The position numbers and the translations under genes were made by a program. From positions 27,814-91,813 of the IMG/VR virus record IMGVR_UViG_3300006793_000017: DNA of 64,000 bases; one strand, given 5' to 3'. The DNA is from a virus. Positions 34,021-42,353 of this stretch are shown piece after piece (positions within the stretch are counted from its first letter, which is position 1; every line of letters starts with the position of its first letter). The notes under the pieces were generated by a model. That model searched no databases and was not told the origin of the DNA. It saw only the letters and a program-made list of their open reading frames with translations.

Positions 34021-34822
34021 TTGGATTTTTGTAAGCAAGGGTAAAAAAGACCCTTATATAAATCGCTTTGCTAGAGGATGTAATCAACCTGTTCAAGATT
34101 CAAACACGTTTGATTATGATGCTTCTGAAGATCCAATTGTATTACGAGGTATTCTAAAAAAGAAGTGGATGCATAGATGTTGGGAAGATGGCAGAGATTT
34201 TTATTATATGGATACAGGATACTTTGGTAATGAAGTAAGTCCTAGTAATCCTAATGGTTGGAAATTTTGGCATCGTATTGTAAAGAACAATCTACAACAT
34301 AATAAACTAATTGACAGACCATCTCAGAGATTTGAAGGCTTCGGCAAAAAGTTTAGGCCATGGAATAAGAAAGGTAGAAAGATTCTTATTGCAGCACCAG
34401 ACGAAAAGCCTATGAAGTTTTATGATCTTGATTTAGAAGAGTGGTTAGCAGAAACTGTTAATACACTAAAACAACACACTGACAGACCTATCGAAATTAG
34501 ACAACGTAATAAACAAAGAGTAGATAGAATGCTACACAACACGCTAGAAGAAGCCTTAGACGACGATGTGTACGCTCTTGTTACATTTAATAGTAATGCA
34601 GCAGTTGAGAGTGTATTTCAGGGTATTCCGGTATTTACGTTAGCGCCTGTTAGTGCAGCAAACCCAGTCGGACTACAAGACTTATCATTAATAGAAAAAC
34701 CGTATTATCCAAGCAGTGATAAATTATTTGCTTGGGGCTGTCATTTAGCAGCAGGTCAATTTCACGACAGTGAACTACGCACAGGAAAAGCAAGAGCGTA
34801 TTTGGAGGAACAATGGACTTAA
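34013..34822 (+). CDS. Glycosyltransferase-like paralogue 1
   Basis: About 270 residues. The probable start is GTG at 34013, overlapping the previous stop; GTG at 33989 is an alternative. It belongs to a family of five in this window. Shared elements: an N-terminal YYMDTGYFGNEVSPSN...FWHRIVKN, then RPWNKKGRKILIA, then EWLAETVNTLKQHTDRPIEIR, then a C-terminal VTFNSNAAVESVFQGIPVF...DLSLIEKP...AAGQF. The last block resembles the acceptor/donor part of capsule-type (KpsS-like) transferases, where a small residue cluster precedes G-(I/V)-P. Function inferred, not shown. Confidence 0.75.
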   Translation: MTNWIFVSKGKKDPYINRFARGCNQPVQDSNTFDYDASEDPIVLRGILKKKWMHRCWEDGRDFYYMDTGYFGNEVSPSNPNGWKFWHRIVKNNLQHNKLIDRPSQRFEGFGKKFRPWNKKGRKILIAAPDEKPMKFYDLDLEEWLAETVNTLKQHTDRPIEIRQRNKQRVDRMLHNTLEEALDDDVYALVTFNSNAAVESVFQGIPVFTLAPVSAANPVGLQDLSLIEKPYYPSSDKLFAWGCHLAAGQFHDSELRTGKARAYLEEQWT

Positions 34823-35511
34823 AAGTATTCGTAGGATACGATACTAGAGAAGATATTGCATATCAAGTTTGCAGACACAGTATCTTAACAAGAAATGAAA
34901 ACGTATCAGTAACACCGTTAAAACAAAATGAATTAAGAGAACAAGGTTGGTATCATCGACCTGTAGATAAATTAGCGTCAACAGAATTTACATTTACACG
35001 CTTTTTAGTACCAGAGCTTACAAACTTTGATGGCTGGGCATTGTTTTGTGATAGCGACATTATCTTTTTAACAGATATAAAAGAACTATTTGATCAAGCA
35101 GATGACAAGTATGCAGTTATGTGTGTGCAACATGATTATACACCTAAGGAAGGTGTAAAAATGGACGGACAAAAACAAACTATATACCCACGTAAAAATT
35201 GGTCAAGTGTAATTTTATACAACTGTGGACATCCTAGTAACAAAAAGATTACTATGGATCTTGTAAATGACCCTGCTATTACAGGTGCATACTTACATAG
35301 ATTTAGTTGGTTAGATGACAGTGAAATTGGTGAGCTAGGTAAAGAATGGAATTGGTTAGTTGACTGGTATGAAGAAACAGAAGATAGTAAACCAAAAGCA
35401 ATTCATTATACAGAAGGCGGACCTTGGTTTGACAATTATCGTAGATGCACTTACCATAAACAATGGAAAAGAGAATTATTTGAGATGATGAAATTTAAGG
35501 TTAATCTTTAA
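34813..35511 (+). CDS. GT-A glycosyltransferase
   Basis: A 232-residue protein: KVFVGYDTREDIAYQVCRHSI, a DxD motif in LFCDSDIIFL (D80, D82) for the metal-nucleotide sugar, KNWSSVILYNC, and an end motif AIHYTEGGPWFDNYR. This is the layout of GT8-like transferases. The ribosome site GGAGG is strong. It is embedded between paralogues 1 and 2 with overlapping ends, so co-expression is likely. Donor and acceptor are unknown. Confidence 0.82.
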   Translation: MDLKVFVGYDTREDIAYQVCRHSILTRNENVSVTPLKQNELREQGWYHRPVDKLASTEFTFTRFLVPELTNFDGWALFCDSDIIFLTDIKELFDQADDKYAVMCVQHDYTPKEGVKMDGQKQTIYPRKNWSSVILYNCGHPSNKKITMDLVNDPAITGAYLHRFSWLDDSEIGELGKEWNWLVDWYEETEDSKPKAIHYTEGGPWFDNYRRCTYHKQWKRELFEMMKFKVNL

Positions 35512-36290
35512 TGGACAAAATATCTCCTGAAGAAATATTGGTAGAAGGATCAGGCAACAAACTAACTGTTGAATCGTCTGAAACTGAAAAGCCAATGGTC
35601 ATCAGAGGGGTAATCAAAAAACAACATGCTGATAACTGTGTAAAAGAGAACAGAGATTATTGGTATATTGATACTGGATACTTTGGAAACTTTCCTAGTC
35701 CAGGTAATAAAAAAGGTGGAAAGAAATGGCATCGTATTGTTAAAAACGAAAACCAACTTTCTACTTTTAGACCCAACATACCAAACGATAGATGGAACAT
35801 GTTAGTTGAAGATGATCCAAGACTAGTGTGGAAAGGATGGAAAAATTACGATAAGAAAATTCTTTTAGTAATGCCTAATCCTAAAGCATGTGTTTGGTAT
35901 GACATTGATTACGATAAATGGGTCAAACAAACTACAAAGACTATTAAAAAATACTGCGACTTACCTATTGAAGTAAGAGTAAAAGGTTCACGTACAGAAC
36001 GTAACTTTGAATATTCAATATATGACGCATTTGAAACTGGTGTGTATGCTACTGTCGCAATGAATAGCATGGCAGCACTAGAATCAGTACTATACGGTGT
36101 ACCAGCATTTGTAAGTGTTCCTTGTGCAGCATCACCGTTAGCCTCAACCGATCTGAGTCAGCTTAGTAATCCTTACAAACCTGAAGCAGATAAAATATTA
36201 CAGCACTGTCATAGTTTAGCCTATGGACAATTTACATTTGATGAAGTAGAACAGGGCCGTGCATATAAACTAGTGGAGAAATACTCTTAA
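35511..36290 (+). CDS. Glycosyltransferase-like paralogue 2
   Basis: A 259-residue protein, closest to paralogue 1. It has YWYIDTGYFGNFPSPGNKKG then WHRIVKNENQ, KKILLVMPNPKACVWYDIDYDKWV, CDLPIEVRVKG, VAMNSMAALESVLYGVPAFVSVPCAASP and DLSQLSNPY...LAYGQFTFDEVEQGRA. Start and stop each overlap a neighbour by one base (TAATG). It is one of five diverged copies of a putative glycan-transferring family. Confidence 0.78.
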   Translation: MDKISPEEILVEGSGNKLTVESSETEKPMVIRGVIKKQHADNCVKENRDYWYIDTGYFGNFPSPGNKKGGKKWHRIVKNENQLSTFRPNIPNDRWNMLVEDDPRLVWKGWKNYDKKILLVMPNPKACVWYDIDYDKWVKQTTKTIKKYCDLPIEVRVKGSRTERNFEYSIYDAFETGVYATVAMNSMAALESVLYGVPAFVSVPCAASPLASTDLSQLSNPYKPEADKILQHCHSLAYGQFTFDEVEQGRAYKLVEKYS

Positions 36291-37396
36291 TGAAACTATT
36301 AATGAATGACAAAGAGATTGCAAACTATTTGTTATCGCTAGTGCCTGTTCCACAAGAACTTTACAAGTTTAATATTCAAGACAGGTATACAGCAACATAC
36401 ATTCAAGACCATATTAGTAAAAGAGCTAAATGGAAAGATCCTAGACGTGAACTTGATAAAGAAGAAAAGAAAAAGTTCAAAGATAAATTGTTTAAGGCTG
36501 TGCGTAGAGATTTAGATGAGTGGGTAGACGTAGTTAATACCAACAAAGGTCACATACGTAATGCTTACTTTGATGCTATTCATAATAACATAGAATATTT
36601 TATTGATGCGTTTGGTATTGAAAATATATTTGAATCGTATAAAAAGGCTCGTTATAAAAACTTTGTAAAAGGTACAGGGCAATGGGTAGGCGATGGTAAA
36701 GATAATACTTACGTTCGTAGAAGAGATTTTAACAGTTTAGAAGAAGATTGTTTAATTAGAAACACTGTAGGTAACGAAGATTTACTTGTTGGAAAAATTG
36801 ATAACAATTATCCTTTTTGGTTTATTGATAGTGGGTACACTAACTTTTTAGAAACAAGCAAAGTATGGCATAGAGTTGTACGTAGTCATTTGCACTACGG
36901 TAAGTCATTTGATGCGCCAGCAGATAGATTAGGTAATTTTAAGACGTTTCCTAATCCTTGGAGAAAGGACGGAGAAATTATTTACGTAATCGAACCTGGT
37001 CCTTTTGCAGCAAGTATTATGCACGTAGATCTAAAGACATGGAAGTATGATGTAGCAAAAGAGTTACGCAAGTATACAGACAAACGTATTAGATTTAGAA
37101 AGAAAGCACCTAAAAAGAAGAGAAGTAATTTACATAAAGAGCTCTTAAATGACGATTATTACTGTGTAGTGAACATCAATAGTAACGCAGCAACTGAAGC
37201 AATATGGGCTGGCGTACCTGCAATTACACTAGATAGACACATTACTAATCCAGTTACAAGAAACAAACTTTCAGATATTAATGATTTATATCGAGGTAAC
37301 TTAGGTTCTTGGTTATGTATGCTTTCATACTCTCAATACACAAAAGAAGAGCTTATGAATGGTGTAGCAATTAAGAATGTAAAGAGATTACCATGA
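36290..37396 (+). CDS. Glycosyltransferase-like paralogue 3, with N-terminal extension
   Basis: A 368-residue protein. An extra ~120-residue helical, basic N-terminal domain (MNDKEIANYLLSLVPVP...) precedes the family region: WFIDSGYTNF, KVWHRVVRSHLHYGK, PWRKDGEIIYVIEPGP, YTDKRIRFRKKAPKK, NINSNAATEAIWAGVPAITLD, SDINDLYRGN and SYSQYTKEEL. The extension resembles nothing I know. It sits without gaps between paralogues 2 and 4. Confidence 0.75.
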   Translation: MKLLMNDKEIANYLLSLVPVPQELYKFNIQDRYTATYIQDHISKRAKWKDPRRELDKEEKKKFKDKLFKAVRRDLDEWVDVVNTNKGHIRNAYFDAIHNNIEYFIDAFGIENIFESYKKARYKNFVKGTGQWVGDGKDNTYVRRRDFNSLEEDCLIRNTVGNEDLLVGKIDNNYPFWFIDSGYTNFLETSKVWHRVVRSHLHYGKSFDAPADRLGNFKTFPNPWRKDGEIIYVIEPGPFAASIMHVDLKTWKYDVAKELRKYTDKRIRFRKKAPKKKRSNLHKELLNDDYYCVVNINSNAATEAIWAGVPAITLDRHITNPVTRNKLSDINDLYRGNLGSWLCMLSYSQYTKEELMNGVAIKNVKRLP

Positions 37397-38307
37397 CAGT
37401 AGCAGTAGCATATTACGGAGGTATTCCACCGCATAATAATAATCTAGAGAAACCTATGATCCTAGATAATTTTTTAACTGGAGTACGAAATTCTGGCGAT
37501 ACTGCTATTGCACAAACAGCAATGCAAGTTGTACCAAATGCTGATGTTGCACTTATACAAGGCTTTGTACACGAGCATGGAAAAACTGCACCTCATTTAG
37601 TTTTAAGAAGAAATGCAGTTGAACAACAAATTAATAACGGTAAAAAAGCATTAATTGTAGACAGTAACTTATTCTTAGCATATGATAGCGGAAATGTAAA
37701 TCGTTATTTAAGATATAGTTTCAATGGTGTGTTTCCTACAACAGGATTTTACTTTGATACAGATGTTGATCCTAACAGATGGACAAAAATTAGTAGCAAA
37801 CTAGGTATACAAATGAAGCCATGGAGAACAAGTGGTAATCATATTCTAGTTTGTTTGCAACGTAACGGTGGTTGGAGTATGCGTGGGTATAACAGCGTAC
37901 AATGGGCAAACGATACTATTGCAACACTAAGAGAGATTACGGATAGACCAATAATTGTTAGAGGTCATCCAGGAGATAAAAAGACTAGATACTTCCCACA
38001 ACACAAAGACGTATTTTTAAGCAGTAACCCCAGTATATTACAAGATTTACAAGGTGCTTGGGCAACTGTGCTATATAATAGTAGTCCGAGTGTAGTTAGT
38101 GCTATCGAAGGCGTGCCTGTGTTCTTAACAGACCCACAACCTGAACACAGTCAAAGTCACGAAGTATCTAATACAAAAATAAAAAGAATAAACGATCCTA
38201 AACTTTTTGATAGAGAAGATTGGGTGCAAAAGTTAGCAATGTGTCATTGGAACTTTGAAGAATTAGCCTCAGGTGAGGCATGGCGACACTTTAGGAGATA
38301 CTTATGA
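37393..38307 (+). CDS. Glycosyltransferase-like paralogue 4
   Basis: A 304-residue protein with a different N-terminal half (MTVAVAYYGGIPPHNNN..., KKALIVDSNLFLAYDSGNVN) joined to the family core: MKPWRTSGNHILVCLQRNGGW, TDRPIIVRGHPGDKKTRYF, WATVLYNSSPSVVSAIEGVPVFLTD, INDPKLFDREDWVQKLAMCHWNFEELASGEA. This copy shows the family link to paralogue 5 most clearly. It overlaps its neighbours by four bases each. Confidence 0.78.
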   Translation: MTVAVAYYGGIPPHNNNLEKPMILDNFLTGVRNSGDTAIAQTAMQVVPNADVALIQGFVHEHGKTAPHLVLRRNAVEQQINNGKKALIVDSNLFLAYDSGNVNRYLRYSFNGVFPTTGFYFDTDVDPNRWTKISSKLGIQMKPWRTSGNHILVCLQRNGGWSMRGYNSVQWANDTIATLREITDRPIIVRGHPGDKKTRYFPQHKDVFLSSNPSILQDLQGAWATVLYNSSPSVVSAIEGVPVFLTDPQPEHSQSHEVSNTKIKRINDPKLFDREDWVQKLAMCHWNFEELASGEAWRHFRRYL

Positions 38308-39050
38308 TACAGTTAGACAACGGCTGGTACATGCCAGACAACGAAGTTAAAATGACAAGACATATTCAAGAAGATACCGACATGTCTAACCCTAATTATG
38401 AAAGAAAAATTAGACAAAGGATCATTGATACTATACCTTTGAAGCAAACATTTGTAGATGTAGGAGCAAATGTAGGTGTTTGGTCAATGGATATGAAAAA
38501 ACATTTTAAGAAAGTTGTATCTTATGAGCCTAGTACAAGAGTTCATGAATGTTTAATAAAAAATATAGGTGATGCTGCAAATGTTGAAGTTAGAGATTCA
38601 GCACTTGGTGATAAAGAAGTCGTTGTACAGTTTCATGACGGTATTAAGAACTGCGGAGACAGTAAAATTGCAATGTGGGAGTCACCTGACTTTTATACAG
38701 TGCAAGTAAAGAGATTAGATGACGAAAATCTTAAAAATATTTCATTAATTAAAATTGATGTACAAGGTTATGAACTTCCTGCAATTTTAGGCATGGAAAA
38801 GGTTATAGAAGAACAAAATCCTTGGGTATGTTTTGAAATTAATAACGATGTAGACACAGCAGTTGACTTTTTTATGAAAAGAAATTATGATCAAGTATAC
38901 ATGAAGTCAAAAAGGGTTATGATTATGGCTCCTAAGTCAGGATTTATGGCTCCTGCTAAAAATCACATGGGTAGATACCTAGGCGATGGACCGTATGAAA
39001 AATTTAGTGGTAAAAGTGGCAAGGTAATACCTTTACAGCAAGGAAGATGA
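38304..39050 (+). CDS. FkbM-family methyltransferase
   Basis: A 248-residue protein with the FkbM pattern: SAM-binding TFVDVGANVGVWSMDM, SYEPSTRVHECL, LIKIDVQGYELPAILG and WVCFEIN. The family O-methylates sugars or related hydroxyls. It is one of at least two FkbM genes in the window (see 48123) and is part of the sugar operon by four-base overlap. C-terminal residues 205-248 are a basic extension. Confidence 0.85.
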   Translation: MIQLDNGWYMPDNEVKMTRHIQEDTDMSNPNYERKIRQRIIDTIPLKQTFVDVGANVGVWSMDMKKHFKKVVSYEPSTRVHECLIKNIGDAANVEVRDSALGDKEVVVQFHDGIKNCGDSKIAMWESPDFYTVQVKRLDDENLKNISLIKIDVQGYELPAILGMEKVIEEQNPWVCFEINNDVDTAVDFFMKRNYDQVYMKSKRVMIMAPKSGFMAPAKNHMGRYLGDGPYEKFSGKSGKVIPLQQGR

Positions 39051-39051
39051 C

Positions 39052-39471
39052 GTGTCTAAAGCAACAAAAAGAATTTTAAAGAGTGCAGTTAAGACACCTT
39101 TTGTTGATTGCTTAGTTATAGGGCAAGGACTTGGTGTATTTGACGAATTATTTGATTTATTTGGCACTGTTTTTGTATATGACAAAGGTGCACCAAGAGT
39201 AAGACGTGCAAATGTTGTATATAAGTCAAAATTAAAGGATTGTTTTGTTCCAACTATAACAACAATCTTTATAGATAGAGATTTATTAAAAGTGTTGGAC
39301 CATATGGGTTCAATTTTAAGTAATCCAAGTCCAGATGTTTTCATTGAAGACGAGAAAGTGATAGATAGAGTACAAAGTGCTAATCTTTATAGACATAAGT
39401 ACAATGCAGTTGCACAGGCTGGCACTTTTCACGTTTGGACTTGCAAGAAAAACGGAGATTTTTTCCAATGA
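39052..39471 (+). CDS. Unknown protein in sugar operon
   Basis: A 139-residue protein starting at GTG, with ribosome site AGGAAG eight bases before. VDCLVIGQGLGVFDELFDLFGTVFVYD and TTIFIDRDLLKVLDHM suggest a Rossmann-like alpha/beta fold. No catalytic motif is recognisable. Its stop overlaps the ATG of the next glycosyltransferase. Confidence 0.7.
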   Translation: MSKATKRILKSAVKTPFVDCLVIGQGLGVFDELFDLFGTVFVYDKGAPRVRRANVVYKSKLKDCFVPTITTIFIDRDLLKVLDHMGSILSNPSPDVFIEDEKVIDRVQSANLYRHKYNAVAQAGTFHVWTCKKNGDFFQ

Positions 39472-40280
39472 CAATTAGTGTAGTAACAACATTCCACGCA
39501 AAAGGCTTACAACAGTACGGACAACGCATGATCGACAGTTTTATCGATAATTGGCCAGAAGAAGTGAAGCTACATGTATACGCAGAAGACTGTAATCCGC
39601 GAATTAAGGACCATAATAGAGTTGTATTGTACGATTTACACTCGTCAGTACCAGAACTTGTAGCATTTAAGAATACATGGAAAGATGTACCTAAAGCAAA
39701 CGGAGATGTTAGCGGAGATCCTATAAGAAGTAAAAGAAGAGACTCAGGTAAAGGATTTAAATGGGACGCAATTCGCTTTGCACACAAAGTTTACAGTATT
39801 TTTCACTGTGCAAAAGTGTGTGACACACAAAGATTAATGTGGATGGATGCTGATACGTTTTGTCATAGCCCAATTACGTATCAAAGACTAAATGAACTAA
39901 CACCTCCTAACTTTGATGTGTGTTTTCTTGGTAGAAAAGGCAAATTTAGTGAGTGCGGACTTTATTCTCTTACACTAGGTAACAAACAAACCAAAAGATT
40001 TATGAAAGAGTTTCAACGTGTTTACGATGAAGCAGAAAATGAAGGTATTTTTCAAATGGCAGAATGGCACGACAGTTTTGTATTTGATGTTGTTCGTCAA
40101 AGAGTTAAAATGCACGAATGGGATTGGGCAGCAGGACTTGTTACTGGTGAAGGACACCCACTAATTAACTCAATGTGGGGAGCATACCTTGATCATCTTA
40201 AAGGAGGTCGTAAGGCTCTTGGAAAAAGCAAACGTACAGACTTACTTGTACCAAGAACGGAACCATACTGGAACCAATAA
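39468..40280 (+). CDS. GT-A-like glycosyltransferase
   Basis: A 270-residue protein. The ATG overlaps the previous stop (AATGA); an upstream in-frame start would cut deep into that gene. It has ISVVTTFHAKGLQQYGQRMIDSF, VPELVAFKNTW, KWDAIRFAHKVYSIFHCA, a DxD in LMWMDADTFCHS (D127, D129) and a C-terminal YLDHLKGGRKALGKSKR. It is a paralogue of the gene at 45335, sharing the order and spacing of all these blocks. It probably transfers a sugar; the acceptor is unknown. Confidence 0.8.
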   Translation: MTISVVTTFHAKGLQQYGQRMIDSFIDNWPEEVKLHVYAEDCNPRIKDHNRVVLYDLHSSVPELVAFKNTWKDVPKANGDVSGDPIRSKRRDSGKGFKWDAIRFAHKVYSIFHCAKVCDTQRLMWMDADTFCHSPITYQRLNELTPPNFDVCFLGRKGKFSECGLYSLTLGNKQTKRFMKEFQRVYDEAENEGIFQMAEWHDSFVFDVVRQRVKMHEWDWAAGLVTGEGHPLINSMWGAYLDHLKGGRKALGKSKRTDLLVPRTEPYWNQ

Positions 40281-41131
40281 TGAAATTCAAACTGTGGAAG
40301 CAACATGGCGCACTTAACTCTAAACCTATTTTTGCTGCTTTTGAACGTAGCATTGTATCTTGTGGGCATAGTGTTACTGACTCCGATACTGATAGTGACG
40401 TTAATGTTATTTGGAGCGTATTGTTTAATGGAAGAATGGCGCCTAACAAAGCAGTCTGGGAGCAAAAGAAGCCAACAATAGTATTAGAAGTAGGTGGAAT
40501 TAAAAGAGGAACCACCTGGAAGGTAGGAATTAATGGAATCAATAGGGACGGTTATTTTGGTCCTGGTAATAATGATAATAGTCGTAGCAGGAATCTTGGG
40601 CTATTTTTAAAACCTTGGCGTAAAGAAGGCAAATACATTTTATTATGTGGACAGCATGATAAAAGTTTGCAATGGAAAGACATGCCTCGCATGAGTCAGT
40701 GGGTAATAGACATTGTAACTGAAATTAGAAAGTATTCAGATAGAATGATTAAGTTTAGACCGCATCCAAGGTGCCGTTTAGACTCAATTGAAGCATACCT
40801 CCCCAACGTACTTAGGCAAGAGCCCGTTCAATTGATCGGTACGTATGATGATTTCGACATGTCATTCGAAGATGTTTGGGCCACTATAAGCTGGTCAAGC
40901 AATCCAGGTATTCATAGCGTCATAAATGGTGTTCCTGCATATACAGGCCCATCAAGTTTAGCATACGATGTTAGTATGCAAGACTTATCTACAATCGAAG
41001 ATCCTATTTTGCCAGACAGAGAGCAATGGCTAAATGATTATGCATGGACTGAGTTTACTGTCGAAGAAATAGAACAAGGTCTACCACTAAAAAGATTAGA
41101 AAATTACCTAAAAACGCAAATTAACTCTTGA
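40280..41131 (+). CDS. Glycosyltransferase-like paralogue 5
   Basis: A 283-residue protein. The N-terminal half differs (MKFKLWKQHGALNSKPIFAAFERS, IVLEVGGIKRGTTWKVGI). The core matches the family: LKPWRKEGKYILLCGQHDKS, YSDRMIKFRPHPRCRL, VWATISWSSNPGIHSVINGVPAYTGP, DLSTIEDPILPDREQWLNDYAWTEFTVEEIEQG. It is the last gene of the first sugar block; a new promoter follows. Confidence 0.78.
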   Translation: MKFKLWKQHGALNSKPIFAAFERSIVSCGHSVTDSDTDSDVNVIWSVLFNGRMAPNKAVWEQKKPTIVLEVGGIKRGTTWKVGINGINRDGYFGPGNNDNSRSRNLGLFLKPWRKEGKYILLCGQHDKSLQWKDMPRMSQWVIDIVTEIRKYSDRMIKFRPHPRCRLDSIEAYLPNVLRQEPVQLIGTYDDFDMSFEDVWATISWSSNPGIHSVINGVPAYTGPSSLAYDVSMQDLSTIEDPILPDREQWLNDYAWTEFTVEEIEQGLPLKRLENYLKTQINS

Positions 41132-41156
41132 TCTCTGCGGCATTCTATTATATAAT
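41128..41156 (+). promoter_or_regulatory. Sigma70-like promoter abutting an ATG
   Basis: TTGATC (41128-41133), 17 bases, TATAAT (41151-41156), then AGTAGT and the ATG at 41163. The expected transcription start falls on or next to the start codon. Confidence 0.7.
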
Positions 41157-41162
41157 AGTAGT

Positions 41163-42353
41163 ATGAGATATCACACTTTTACAGAAGATCTATTCATAGA
41201 TTTCTTGGACACGCTTGAGAGAAAATATTACTCAATGCAATACCAAGACCGTTCTGCTGCTCATAGTTTTTATGATTCTATACATCAAGGAAAACAATTG
41301 ACTGAGAAACAGGCCCAATATGTACTAAAGTTACTGTTCAAGTACCGTAAAGCAGTTGCAGATGAAATTGATTATAGAGATCATATGGAGATGCCTCAGT
41401 GGAAACAACCTTTCCGTGTTGTTGATATGTCTAAGAAAGTATGGATTGAAGAAATTAATAAAAAGCATATGATTGTGCTAAAATTTCCGTTTCATTTTAA
41501 AACAGAATTTGATGAGTTTATCAAAGAAGTTCGGTATGACATGGATAATGAGAATCGATGGGACGGAGAAAGAAAAGTTAGAACACTTTCTTTGTATGGT
41601 TACAATCTTGTATTACTCAAAGAATTTTTAAAAGTTAATGATTTTGAAATTGACCATGAATTTAATGATGTTGTTGAACGTGTAGAAGAAATTTATTGGG
41701 ATGTAAAGGAGTACAGCAAACTTAGTAAAATTATTGAAGGTTCAGTTGAATTAAAAAACGCTAGTGACAGTGCCAAAGTATATTTTAGAAAACATAAGAC
41801 TGGTAAAATAAACTCTGACTTAGTGTTAGCAAAATCTATGGGTCATATCTTTGGTGGTAAAAATAAAAACATTAACTCATGGAATAAAAAGATTGCAAGT
41901 GAAACAGGAAATCACTTTTGGATTAAAGATTTGAGTGATTTTATCAAATTGGGTTATTCTGTTGATGGCAGAATTGCAATTATCCTTGATCGAACAGGTG
42001 ATGTAAATAGTTGGTTATATACATTATGCGATACTATTGATAATTGCGGGTTTGATAGGAGTGATTTTAGAGTATGCTTCAGAGCCAATAAACATGCAGA
42101 TGGTGATCATTTGAATACATGGGTTAGAGAACAAGGATTTGGAGGAAAAATTGAAGGTGCTAAGTTTTTAATTTTTAATCAAAAACCTGCAAAGTGGTTG
42201 TTCAAAGACGAAAAAGATGTTACAATACTAGCAAGTAATAATTTATTTGCAACAGGTACTAGTATGATGAGAAACTTATTTAAAAATCACCCGTGTATTG
42301 TATACATCGGCGATATCGAACCAACAATTCAGGAGCCTTTAATTGAACTGTAA
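41163..42353 (+). CDS. Unknown protein upstream of uvsW
   Basis: A 396-residue protein. Its end overlaps the uvsW start. The N-terminal region contains SAAHSFYDSIHQGKQLTEKQAQYVLKLLFKYRKAV, a helical segment of a sort seen in DNA-metabolism proteins of marine phages. The C-terminal ~130 residues alternate strands and helices (RIAIILDRTGDVNSWLYTL; DVTILASNNLFATGTSM). The pairing with UvsW suggests a replication-repair role. No catalytic motif is recognised. Confidence 0.75.
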   Translation: MRYHTFTEDLFIDFLDTLERKYYSMQYQDRSAAHSFYDSIHQGKQLTEKQAQYVLKLLFKYRKAVADEIDYRDHMEMPQWKQPFRVVDMSKKVWIEEINKKHMIVLKFPFHFKTEFDEFIKEVRYDMDNENRWDGERKVRTLSLYGYNLVLLKEFLKVNDFEIDHEFNDVVERVEEIYWDVKEYSKLSKIIEGSVELKNASDSAKVYFRKHKTGKINSDLVLAKSMGHIFGGKNKNINSWNKKIASETGNHFWIKDLSDFIKLGYSVDGRIAIILDRTGDVNSWLYTLCDTIDNCGFDRSDFRVCFRANKHADGDHLNTWVREQGFGGKIEGAKFLIFNQKPAKWLFKDEKDVTILASNNLFATGTSMMRNLFKNHPCIVYIGDIEPTIQEPLIEL

